From Bacteroidetes bacterium 4572_112 (GTDB lineage Bacteria; Bacteroidota; Bacteroidia; Bacteroidales; UBA1556), in assembly GCA_002254285.1 (NCBI GenBank), contig NIUZ01000075.1, positions 1-9,797 on the forward strand: a stretch of DNA of 9,797 bases. The letters run 5' to 3'. A model generated the notes under the pieces. It did no database searches, had not been told where the DNA came from, and saw only the letters and a program-made list of their open reading frames with translations. Both the position numbers and the translations under genes were made by a program. Positions 1-6,277 of this stretch are shown here, one piece after another; position 1 is the first letter of the stretch, and the number at the start of each line of letters is the position of its first letter.

Positions 1-228
1 TATAATGACATTATCAACTTCTTTTGCTTTTCCATTAAGGAAACTATTGATTTTAGCTCCTGTTTCATCAACAGTTTTCATACGATTTTTAGACTTATCC
101 CATCTAGCAGAATCAACATATAGCAGTTCGTAATATTTAAGCTTACGAGCAATAGTAATTCTAAGATATAATTTTGATTTTCCCTCTTTATTGACAGAGC
201 CGTGTTTGAAAAAAGAATGAGTTATCAT
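1..228 (-). CDS. Tyrosine recombinase/integrase, N-terminal fragment (cut by window edge)
   Basis: The reverse strand reads open from an ATG at 228-226 to the window edge, giving 76 residues with no stop. The stretch LYLRITIARKLKYYELLYVD (residues 20-39) followed by SARWD and, at 59-68, KINSFLNGKA has the pattern of the N-terminal arm-type DNA-binding domain of Bacteroidota tyrosine integrases: a three-strand sheet, a 'vyvdp..Wd' turn, then a helix with 'iN..L'. In that family this domain binds arm sites at the ends of the mobile element, and the catalytic R-H-R-Y domain lies about 200 residues further on, outside this window. The gene therefore continues to the left. A TAnnTTTG promoter lies 46 bases upstream of the ATG, and tRNA-Arg lies 170 bases upstream. 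The family call rests on pattern recognition of a short fragment. Whether it is an element integrase or a DNA invertase cannot be decided here. Confidence 0.72.
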   Translation of the reverse strand, partial: MITHSFFKHGSVNKEGKSKLYLRITIARKLKYYELLYVDSARWDKSKNRMKTVDETGAKINSFLNGKAKEVDNVII

Positions 229-273
229 TTGAAGTGTTTTACAAGTTCAATTATTGACCTAATTTCTGTAAAA

Positions 274-306
274 CAAAAGTACATAATAATGCACAATATA
301 GCACAA
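274..306 (-). promoter_or_regulatory. Promoter for the integrase gene
   Basis: On the reverse strand, TACTTTTG (281-274) matches the Bacteroidota -7 box TAnnTTTG exactly. A TTG (306-304) lies 22 bases further upstream and can serve as the -33 element. The start of transcription would be near 267, leaving a leader of about 38 bases before the ATG at 228. The -7 match is seen directly; promoter function is inferred. Confidence 0.5.
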
Positions 307-355
307 CTATGTTTATTAAAATAATTGAAAAACCTTCGCAAACCCTTATAAACAC

Positions 356-385
356 ACAAAGACGTGCAATAATGCACGTCTTTGT
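356..385 (-). terminator. Hairpin terminator downstream of tRNA-Arg
   Basis: A perfect inverted repeat of 13 bp (356-368 with 373-385, core GACGTGCA/TGCACGTC) encloses a 4-base loop. It begins 12 bases past the 3' end of tRNA-Arg. Read leftward it is followed by a T-rich stretch, as expected for intrinsic termination of the tRNA transcript. Read rightward it is also followed by T-rich sequence, so it could act both ways. Confidence 0.75.
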
Positions 386-397
386 TGTTTGTTTCAG

Positions 398-471
398 TGA
401 TCCAAACAGGGCTCGAACCTGTGACCTGCGGTTTAGAAAACCGCTGCTCTATCCAGCTGAGCTATTGGACC
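398..471 (-). tRNA. tRNA-Arg (anticodon TCT)
   Basis: The reverse strand folds into a complete 74-nt cloverleaf. The acceptor stem is GGTCCAA/TTGGATC (one G-T pair), the D stem GCTC/GAGC, the anticodon stem GCGGT/ACCGC with loop TTTCTAA (anticodon TCT, reading AGA/AGG), and the T stem ACAGG/CCTGT with loop TTCGAGC. The discriminator base is A and no CCA is encoded, so it must be added after transcription. The gene is intact. Because an integrase gene starts just beyond its 3' end, this end is a candidate attachment site. A hairpin terminator follows at 356-385. Its own promoter is not obvious in the 72 bases separating it from tRNA-Pro. Confidence 0.97.
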
Positions 472-517
472 ATCCTATTCATTTTACAACTGATGCTGAA
501 TAATCAGTGTGTACAAA

Positions 518-538
518 AAAAGGAGCAAAACTCCTTTT
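518..538 (-). terminator. Hairpin terminator downstream of tRNA-Pro
   Basis: Inverted repeat AAAAGGAG (518-525) / CTCCTTTT (531-538) with a 5-base loop, ending six bases beyond the 3' end of tRNA-Pro. Read leftward, the stem runs directly into seven T residues, the standard intrinsic-terminator layout. It lies between the two tRNA genes, which suggests that tRNA-Pro is transcribed as its own unit or reads through into tRNA-Arg only in part. Confidence 0.7.
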
Positions 539-543
539 CTTTG

Positions 544-618
544 TCGGGGTAGCAGGATTCGAACCTGCGACCCCCTGCTCCCAAAGCAGGTACGCTAGCC
601 GGACTGCGCCATACCCCG
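544..618 (-). tRNA. tRNA-Pro (anticodon TGG)
   Basis: The reverse strand folds into a complete 75-nt cloverleaf. The acceptor stem is CGGGGTA/TACCCCG, the D arm GCGC...GCGT, the anticodon stem CCTGC/GCAGG with loop TTTGGGA (anticodon TGG, reading CCN by wobble), and the T stem GCAGG/CCTGC with loop TTCGAAT. The discriminator base is A and CCA is not encoded. A well-formed Bacteroidota promoter lies about 38 bases upstream of the mature 5' end, and a hairpin terminator lies immediately downstream. Confidence 0.97.
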
Positions 619-655
619 ATTTGCTTATCGTTAGACTTATTGTCTTAAGCGGCTG

Positions 656-685
656 CAAAAGTAATAATATTTTTCACATAACAAA
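656..685 (-). promoter_or_regulatory. Promoter for tRNA-Pro
   Basis: On the reverse strand, TTTG (685-682) and TACTTTTG (663-656) are separated by 18 bases. Both boxes match the Bacteroidota sigma-ABfr consensus (TTTG, then TAnnTTTG). The expected transcription start is near 649, giving a short 5' leader of about 30 nt before the mature tRNA. This is the best-formed promoter in the window. Confidence 0.72.
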
Positions 686-895
686 GTCTTTTTTGAAAAA
701 ATATTGACTTTTTTTTACTTTTTATTTAAACCCCTACAGCCATTAGAACATAACGTATTGATACACTTTATTTTCTCAACTTTTGTTTATCATAAAATTT
801 ATTTTATTTTTTTCTCAAGCACAAAATCATTCCTATTAATTGAGAAAATAGCAGGAATTTACTTGCAAATTATAAGCTTTTTTAAGAATAAAAAG
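686..895. other. AT-rich spacer with no recognisable gene
   Basis: This is part of the 334-base gap between tRNA-Pro and der. It is very AT-rich with long T and A runs. The only open frame of any length (from 704) would encode a low-complexity peptide rich in Phe, Leu, Ile and Lys with no recognisable motif, which is what translated AT-rich spacer looks like. I see no RNA fold, repeat or gene here. The flanking promoters of tRNA-Pro (leftward) and der (rightward) define it as a divergent intergenic region. Confidence 0.5.
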
Positions 896-928
896 TTATA
901 ATTACTCTATACAAAAGAGTTACCTTTG
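896..928 (+). promoter_or_regulatory. Promoter for der and the following gene row
   Basis: TACCTTTG (921-928) matches the Bacteroidota -7 box TAnnTTTG exactly and lies 24 bases before the der start codon. The -33 element is poor: only a TTA at 896-898 lies at a workable distance (22-base spacer). Transcription would begin near 935, leaving a leader of roughly 18 bases. It is the only good candidate seen for driving the genes up to 8867. Confidence 0.5.
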
Positions 929-952
929 CAGATTATATCAAATTAGAATATC

Positions 953-2260
953 ATGAGGAATATATTAGCAATAGTTGGGCGTCCAAACGTAGGAAAATCA
1001 ACACTTTTCAATAGATTGATTGAATCACGTCAGGCGATTGTAGAAGAGAGCAGCGGAGTTACACGCGATAGGCACTATGGCACATCATTTTGGAACGGAA
1101 AAGAATTTACAGTAATTGATACAGGTGGCTACGTTATTGGTAGCGACGATATTTTTGAAGAAGAGATTCGTAAGCAGGTAGATTTAGCAATGGACGAGGC
1201 TGATAGCATCCTCTTTGTAGTTGATACTGCTGAAGGAGTTCACCATTTGGATCAAGAGGTTGCAGATTTGCTTCGCCGTCAGAAAAAGCCAGTTTATTTG
1301 GTTGCTAATAAGGTTGATAATCATAATAGAAATTATGCTATTAATGAGTTTTACAGCTTAGGCCTTGGTGAAGTTTTTGGCATATCAGCCGTTAGCGGTA
1401 GTGGTACAGGTGATTTACTTGATAAGATTGTTGAGAATTTCGATGATGAATTTGAAAGTATTTATCCAGATGATATACCTAAGATTACCGTTGTTGGTCG
1501 TCCTAATGTTGGCAAATCATCGCTTATTAATGCACTTATTTCTGAAGAAAGAAATATTGTAACAGATATTGCTGGAACTACTCGTGATTCATTATTCACA
1601 AGATATAATTCTTTTGGTTTTGACTTACTTTTGGTTGACACTGCAGGTATCAGAAAGAAAACTAAAGTTACAGAGAATATAGAATTCTACTCTACCCTAC
1701 GCTCTATCCGCTCTATCGAAAACTCGGATGTGGCAATTATTATGATTGATGCTGAAAATGGTTTCGAATCACAGGATATGGCTATTTTTCAATTAGCACA
1801 GCGCAATCATAAAGGTATTGTAATTGTTGTAAATAAATGGGATCTTATTGAGAAAGACACTCATAGCACTGCCAAATATAAAGAGCTTATAATGGAAAAA
1901 ATTGCTCCTTTTGTTGATGTGCCTATTCTGTTTACTTCAGTAAAAAATAAGCAACGTTTGCTTAAAACATTAGAAGTAGCAATTGACGTATATAAACGTA
2001 GAGATACAAAAATCGCTACATCAAAACTTAACGAATTAATGCTTAATGAGATTGAAAAATATCCTCCACCAGCATATAAAGGTAAGTTTTTGAAGATAAA
2101 ATATGTAACTCAGTTACCTGTTGCTTATCCTTCATTTGCATTTTTCTGTAATCTACCACAATACTTCAAACCACCATACAAACGTTTCTTGGAGAACAAA
2201 TTACGTAAGAACTATAATTTTAATGGTGTACCTATAGAAGTGTATTTCAGAGCAAAATAA
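953..2260 (+). CDS. der: Ribosome-assembly GTPase Der (EngA)
   Basis: Der is an essential cytoplasmic GTPase with two tandem G domains that helps mature the 50S ribosomal subunit. At 435 residues the protein has the normal family length. G domain 1 shows GRPNVGKS (9-16), the switch-I region around GVTRD (35-39), DTGG (56-59) and NKVD (119-122). G domain 2 repeats the pattern with GRPNVGKS (182-189), then GTTRD, DTAGI and NKWD. A KH-like C-terminal domain begins near YPPPAYKGK and ends in the family-typical GVPIEVYFRAK tail. All nucleotide-binding residues are present and nothing appears truncated. The ATG at 953 is the first in frame and starts the conserved N-terminus directly. It is the first gene of a tightly packed rightward row, with hslR beginning one base after its stop codon. 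Very secure. Confidence 0.98.
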   Translation: MRNILAIVGRPNVGKSTLFNRLIESRQAIVEESSGVTRDRHYGTSFWNGKEFTVIDTGGYVIGSDDIFEEEIRKQVDLAMDEADSILFVVDTAEGVHHLDQEVADLLRRQKKPVYLVANKVDNHNRNYAINEFYSLGLGEVFGISAVSGSGTGDLLDKIVENFDDEFESIYPDDIPKITVVGRPNVGKSSLINALISEERNIVTDIAGTTRDSLFTRYNSFGFDLLLVDTAGIRKKTKVTENIEFYSTLRSIRSIENSDVAIIMIDAENGFESQDMAIFQLAQRNHKGIVIVVNKWDLIEKDTHSTAKYKELIMEKIAPFVDVPILFTSVKNKQRLLKTLEVAIDVYKRRDTKIATSKLNELMLNEIEKYPPPAYKGKFLKIKYVTQLPVAYPSFAFFCNLPQYFKPPYKRFLENKLRKNYNFNGVPIEVYFRAK

Positions 2261-2261
2261 T

Positions 2262-2633
2262 ATGGGTGTAAGAATTGACAAATGGCTATGGAGTGTGCGA
2301 ATTTACAAAACACGCTCCTTAGCTACACAAGCTTGCAAAAGTGGTCATATTACCATTAAGGGCAATACAGTAAAAGCCTCTCGTGATATAAACGAAGGCG
2401 ATATTATTGAACTTAGGAAAGACCACTTAAATATAAAATTAAGAGTAAAAGCTCTCTCAGAGAAACGGATGGGAGCTAAACTTGTGGAAGGCTTTATGGA
2501 AGACCTAACACCACAAGAGGAATACGACAGATTAAAAATTATCAATTCTGGTGGTTTTGAGCAGAGAGGACGTGGTTTGGGAAGGCCTACTAAGCGTGAC
2601 CGAAGAGATATCAGTAATTTTAAAGAACACTAA
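2262..2633 (+). CDS. hslR: S4-domain RNA-binding protein, Hsp15 family
   Basis: In E. coli, Hsp15 binds 50S subunits that still carry a peptidyl-tRNA and helps recycle stalled ribosomes. The 123-residue protein opens with RIDKWLWSVRIYKTRSLA (4-21), the classic S4/Hsp15 RNA-binding start, followed by GHITIKGNTVKASRDINEGD (28-47), the second half of the S4 fold. The C-terminal 30 residues are rich in Arg, Gly and Lys (QRGRGLGRPTKRDRRD), like the basic tail of Hsp15 proteins. Length and layout fit the family. The start lies one base after the der stop codon, so it is probably co-transcribed and translationally coupled with der, and both gene products act on the large ribosomal subunit. Orthology to E. 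coli hslR is inferred from the domain layout, not from an alignment. Confidence 0.9.
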   Translation: MGVRIDKWLWSVRIYKTRSLATQACKSGHITIKGNTVKASRDINEGDIIELRKDHLNIKLRVKALSEKRMGAKLVEGFMEDLTPQEEYDRLKIINSGGFEQRGRGLGRPTKRDRRDISNFKEH

Positions 2634-2642
2634 TAATTAGCT

Positions 2643-3677
2643 ATGAAAAATACTTTACTTCTTATAGTAATAGCACTATTTGCATACAGTTGTAATACTG
2701 CACAGGAGATTAAATGTGACAAATCATTTTTGATTGTAAATTATAATGTCGAGAATTTATTTGACACCATTAACGACCCTGATAAATATGACGAAGCTTT
2801 TACACCTGAAGGCAAAAAGAATTGGACAAGCAAAAGGTATAATGATAAACTTCAAAAATTAGCATATGTAATTCAACAAATTGACGAAGAAAAAATGCCC
2901 GATGTGGTTGGTTTGGTTGAAATTGAAAATCAAACTGTTTTAAAAGACCTTGTTTCTCAGAAAGAATTATCAAAAGCTAATTATAGCATTATTCATCACG
3001 AAGGACCTGATGCGAGAGGCATTGATTGTGCAATGCTGTACAAACCTTCTACATTTGAATTAATTAAAAGTACATTCTATAGAGTTGATAATCCCAATAA
3101 TCCTAATTTCAAAACCAGAGAGATATTATATGCAAAAGGCCGAGTAATTGAGGCCAATGATATTGTTCATATCTTTGTAAATCACTGGCCATCACGCCGT
3201 GGTGGTGAAGAAAAATCTGCACCAAAAAGAGCATTAGCAGCACATGTACTTCGCCATGCCATTGATTCTATACTAAAAACAGATGATATGGCTAAGATTA
3301 TTATTATTGGTGACTTTAACGACGAAACTGATAATAAAAGCATAACAAAAGTATTGAGAGCTAGTGATAAGATGAACGAAACTTCATTATTCAACACATC
3401 AGCAAAGGAAGACGCAAAAGACCTTGGATCATATCATTATTGGAAAACCAAGAAATGGAATATGCTAGATCAAATGATTATCTCTGACGGATTATTGAAC
3501 GCCAAAACAGGAATTATTGCTACAAATACCGAAATGCAAATTTTCAAACCAGAATGGTTATTACATACTGATAAAGACGGAATGAAATCACCAGCAAAAA
3601 CATATGGCAGAGGATATTATGGTGGCTATAGTGATCACCTTCCTATATATCAGTATTTTGAATTTGATTGCAAATAA
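2643..3677 (+). CDS. Endonuclease/exonuclease/phosphatase-family protein, exported, probable lipoprotein
   Basis: The 344-residue product belongs to the metal-dependent EEP (DNase I-like) fold, which includes nucleases, phosphodiesterases and lipid or inositol phosphatases. Motifs appear in the expected order: NYNVENLFD (33-41), GLVEIEN (90-96, with the metal-binding Glu probably at 93), RGIDCAMLY (125-133), NHWPSR (180-185, with the catalytic His at 181), GDFND (223-227, with Asp224 and Asn226) and YSDHLP (329-334, with the Asp331-His332 pair). Every hallmark residue is present, so an active enzyme is expected. The N-terminus has a short hydrophobic signal sequence ending in FAYSC, with Cys17 as a loose lipobox. 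This suggests export and possible lipid anchoring; the Tyr at -2 makes the lipobox imperfect. The gene sits 9 bases after hslR and 14 bases before the protease gene. The substrate cannot be told from the sequence. Confidence 0.9.
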   Translation: MKNTLLLIVIALFAYSCNTAQEIKCDKSFLIVNYNVENLFDTINDPDKYDEAFTPEGKKNWTSKRYNDKLQKLAYVIQQIDEEKMPDVVGLVEIENQTVLKDLVSQKELSKANYSIIHHEGPDARGIDCAMLYKPSTFELIKSTFYRVDNPNNPNFKTREILYAKGRVIEANDIVHIFVNHWPSRRGGEEKSAPKRALAAHVLRHAIDSILKTDDMAKIIIIGDFNDETDNKSITKVLRASDKMNETSLFNTSAKEDAKDLGSYHYWKTKKWNMLDQMIISDGLLNAKTGIIATNTEMQIFKPEWLLHTDKDGMKSPAKTYGRGYYGGYSDHLPIYQYFEFDCK

Positions 3678-3691
3678 TAAAATTAAGATTC

Positions 3692-5281
3692 ATGCACAGA
3701 TTAATACTTTATATATTTATTTCTATTTTCAGTTTAGGTGTATATGCCCAAAACGATAAAGCAACATATAAAAAATTCGATAAAGCCTTAAAACTTATTG
3801 ATACTAAGTATGTTGAAAAAGTAAATACTGAAGAGTTAGTAACAAAAGCTGTGCAAGCAATGATTAAGGAGCTCGATCCTCATTCTAAATACTTAAGCCC
3901 CGAAGAACTTAAAAAAAACAAAGAACAATTAAATGGCAGCTTCGCAGGGGTTGGCATTCATTACCAAATACTCGACGATACACTGATTGTGCTAAACACC
4001 ATAATTGGAGGACCAAGTTATAAAGCAGGGATAAAGGCTGGAGACAAAATCCTAAAAATTGATGGTGAAGATGCTGTAGGAGAAAATGTGAACAACAAAT
4101 TTTTCAGCAAAAAATTAAGAGGTAAAAAAGGTAGTAAACTAAGCTTAACTGTAAAACGACATTCTAACTCCAAAATTGAAACAGTTACTTTCGAAAGAGG
4201 AAGCATTGCTCTTAATACATTGCAAGTAAGCTATAAGATAGATAACAAAACTGGTTTTGTAAGAATTAAGAATTTCAGTAGAACTACAAATTATGAATTT
4301 CAACTTGCCATGATGCAATTGCAGATGGAAGGCATGAAAAACATAATTATTGATTTGCGAGATAACCCTGGTGGCTTAATGATGGCATCTATTCGATTGG
4401 CTGATGATTTCATAAAAGACGGAAAGCTCATTGTTTATACCCAAGGGGCAAATATGAAGCGAACAGAGTATACATCACATAGTGGCGGAGTAATGGAAAG
4501 TGGCAGACTAGTAGTGCTGATGGATGATAATTCGGCATCAGCAGCAGAGATATTTGCTGGCGCAATTCAGGATTGGGATCGTGGAATAATAATGGGGCGA
4601 CGATCATTTGGCAAAGGACTTGTTGGGCGCAACTACACCCTACCCGATGCTTCGGCAATTAGGCTTATTACAGGAAGATACTACACTCCTTCAGGCAGAT
4701 GCATTCAGAAAGAATATACAAAGGGTGATAAGCTCAATTACGACAAAGATATACTACATCGATACGAAAGTGGAGAATTATACTCTGCTGATAGTGTACA
4801 TTTTGCTGACTCACTAAAGTATTATACCGACGGCAAAAGATTGGTCTATGGTGGCGGCGCTATTATGCCCGATATATTTATTCCATTAGACACAACTTAC
4901 AATATTGACTTTATAAAACAGTTAAATAAGCATGGAATTATCACCTATTTTAGCGGTTTATATTTTGATAAACATTTAGAAAAGCTTAACAAAAGATATT
5001 CTAATTATGCTACTTTTAGTGCTAACTTTGAGCTCGACGACAAAAGCTATAACGATATATTAGCTTATGCTTTAGAGAAACATGAATTAAAGCCATCAAA
5101 AGATAATATCGATAAATCTAAACACTATATCAAATATCAAATAAAGGCCATTTTAGCAAGAATTCTTTTCGAAAATGGATCATATTTCAAAGAAAGCAAT
5201 AAGGAAGATCGAATGGTTATTGAAGCATTAAAAACCATTAATAGTAAGAAGGATTTTAAGAAAAATGGTATTCACGACTAA
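3692..5281 (+). CDS. S41-family C-terminal processing protease (CtpA/Prc type), exported
   Basis: This family cuts envelope proteins near their C-termini, using a serine-lysine dyad gated by a PDZ domain. The 529-residue protein starts with a signal peptide (cleavage likely after VYA, residues 17-19). It continues with the family segment LDPHSKYLS (61-69), a PDZ domain from about 86 to 175 (GVGIHYQ, then AGIKAGDKILKIDG), and the catalytic core. The nucleophile is Ser283 in NSASAAE (280-286) and the general base is Lys308 in SFGKG (305-309). Their 25-residue spacing equals that of E. coli Prc (Ser430, Lys455). The position four after the Lys, a Gln in Prc and CtpB, is Gly312 here. I chose the ATG at 3692 because it starts the signal peptide directly. 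An upstream in-frame ATG at 3668 overlaps the preceding gene and would add eight charged or hydrophobic residues. Confidence 0.93.
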   Translation: MHRLILYIFISIFSLGVYAQNDKATYKKFDKALKLIDTKYVEKVNTEELVTKAVQAMIKELDPHSKYLSPEELKKNKEQLNGSFAGVGIHYQILDDTLIVLNTIIGGPSYKAGIKAGDKILKIDGEDAVGENVNNKFFSKKLRGKKGSKLSLTVKRHSNSKIETVTFERGSIALNTLQVSYKIDNKTGFVRIKNFSRTTNYEFQLAMMQLQMEGMKNIIIDLRDNPGGLMMASIRLADDFIKDGKLIVYTQGANMKRTEYTSHSGGVMESGRLVVLMDDNSASAAEIFAGAIQDWDRGIIMGRRSFGKGLVGRNYTLPDASAIRLITGRYYTPSGRCIQKEYTKGDKLNYDKDILHRYESGELYSADSVHFADSLKYYTDGKRLVYGGGAIMPDIFIPLDTTYNIDFIKQLNKHGIITYFSGLYFDKHLEKLNKRYSNYATFSANFELDDKSYNDILAYALEKHELKPSKDNIDKSKHYIKYQIKAILARILFENGSYFKESNKEDRMVIEALKTINSKKDFKKNGIHD

Positions 5282-5308
5282 GAAAAAACCAAACATAATA
5301 ATATAATA

Positions 5309-6277
5309 ATGAAGATATTAGTAACAGGAGGAGCCGGTTTTATTGGTTCACAATTAAGCGAAAAATTATTAGACCAAGGTCATGAGGTTATTGTAATCGA
5401 TAATTATTTCACAGGCCAAAAAAGTAATGTTCATCATTTGATGGATAATAAGAATTTCGAATTAATACGACATGATGTAACAATGCCATTCTTTATTGAG
5501 GTTGACCAAATTTATAATTTGGCTTGTCCTGCATCACCTGTTCATTATCAGCATAACGGTATTAAAACCGTGAAAACATCAGTAATGGGAGCTATAAATA
5601 TGCTTGGATTGGCAAAGCGTATTGGAGCAAGAATGCTACAAGCTTCTACAAGTGAGGTTTATGGCGATCCTGATGTACACCCACAAGTGGAATCTTATTG
5701 GGGAAATGTAAACCCTATTGGAATCCGCTCTTGCTATGATGAAGGTAAGCGTGTTGCCGAAACTCTTTGCTTTAACTACCACTGGCAGAATAATGTGGAC
5801 ATAAAAATTATAAGAATTTTTAATACTTATGGCCCTAAAATGCATCCTTTTGATGGCCGCGTAGTTTCTAACTTTATAATGCAAGCACTACAAGGACAAG
5901 ATATCACTATTTATGGTGATGGAATGCAAACTCGTAGTTTCCAATATGTTGATGACTTATTGAATGGTATGACAGAGTTGATGAATTCTAGAGATGGTTT
6001 TACAGGACCTGTAAACGTTGGAAATCCTAATGAATTTACAATTAAGCAACTTGCCGAGAATGTAATTAAACTTACAAATACAAAATCTAAAATAATATAT
6101 CAGCCATTGCCACAGGACGACCCTATGCAGCGTAAACCTGATATTAGCTTGGCTAAGAAAGAATTGGATTGGGAGCCTAAAATTCAACTAGAAGAAGGAC
6201 TTATAAAAACCATTGAATATTTTGATAATTTAATTAAAGGAGGACGTATCAATGAATATACTGGTAACAGGAAGTAA
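5309..6277 (+). CDS. NAD-dependent sugar-nucleotide enzyme, UDP-glucuronate decarboxylase (UDP-xylose synthase) type
   Basis: This is an extended short-chain dehydrogenase/reductase of 322 residues. The NAD-binding loop is GGAGFIGS (7-14). LACPASP (71-77) and TSEVYG (114-119) are typical of the UDP-xylose synthase branch, and the catalytic pair is Tyr143 and Lys147 in CYDEGKR (142-148). In characterised relatives the reaction turns UDP-glucuronate into UDP-xylose, with a 4-keto intermediate and internally recycled NAD. The CPASP and YDEGK combination separates it from UDP-glucose 4-epimerases and from dTDP-glucose 4,6-dehydratases. It ends inside the next gene (rfbD), with a 26-base overlap, and its last codons also encode a strong ribosome binding site for that gene. 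It probably supplies a sugar donor for surface polysaccharide. The exact product (xylose or a 4-keto sugar) is inferred from family membership. Confidence 0.9.
   Translation: MKILVTGGAGFIGSQLSEKLLDQGHEVIVIDNYFTGQKSNVHHLMDNKNFELIRHDVTMPFFIEVDQIYNLACPASPVHYQHNGIKTVKTSVMGAINMLGLAKRIGARMLQASTSEVYGDPDVHPQVESYWGNVNPIGIRSCYDEGKRVAETLCFNYHWQNNVDIKIIRIFNTYGPKMHPFDGRVVSNFIMQALQGQDITIYGDGMQTRSFQYVDDLLNGMTELMNSRDGFTGPVNVGNPNEFTIKQLAENVIKLTNTKSKIIYQPLPQDDPMQRKPDISLAKKELDWEPKIQLEEGLIKTIEYFDNLIKGGRINEYTGNRK
6236..6243 (+). promoter_or_regulatory. Strong Shine-Dalgarno site for rfbD
   Basis: AAAGGAGG ends eight bases before the rfbD ATG at 6252, an ideal spacing. It lies inside the 3' end of the preceding coding sequence, where it encodes Lys-Gly-Gly. 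None of the other starts in the window has such a site, and most are preceded by A/T-rich sequence, as is usual in Bacteroidota. It supports 6252 as the true start despite the 26-base overlap. Confidence 0.55.

Noticed and set aside
489..508. 6-bp inverted repeat (ACTGAT...ATCAGT) between the two tRNA genes
   Set aside because: It is short, has an 8-base loop and no T tract, and does not line up with a promoter or tRNA-processing feature; it is consistent with chance.
309..707. Two short rightward open frames across the tRNA region
   Set aside because: They read through the antisense strands of tRNA-Arg and tRNA-Pro (the peptides PNRARTCDLRF and AGFEPATPCSQ are the well-known translations of antisense tRNA genes), so they are not proteins.
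704..901. 65-codon rightward open frame before der
   Set aside because: It is a low-complexity Phe/Ile/Lys-rich translation of an AT-rich spacer, with no motif and no good start context, and it overlaps the poorly formed -33 region of the der promoter.
3668..3691. Upstream in-frame ATG for the S41 protease
   Set aside because: It lies within the last codons of the preceding gene and would put MQIIKLRF in front of a signal peptide that starts naturally at the ATG 3692.
4018..4658. Leftward open frames antisense to the S41 protease, and similar ones elsewhere in the gene row
   Set aside because: They are shadows of strongly coding rightward genes, with no recognisable motifs and no credible starts.
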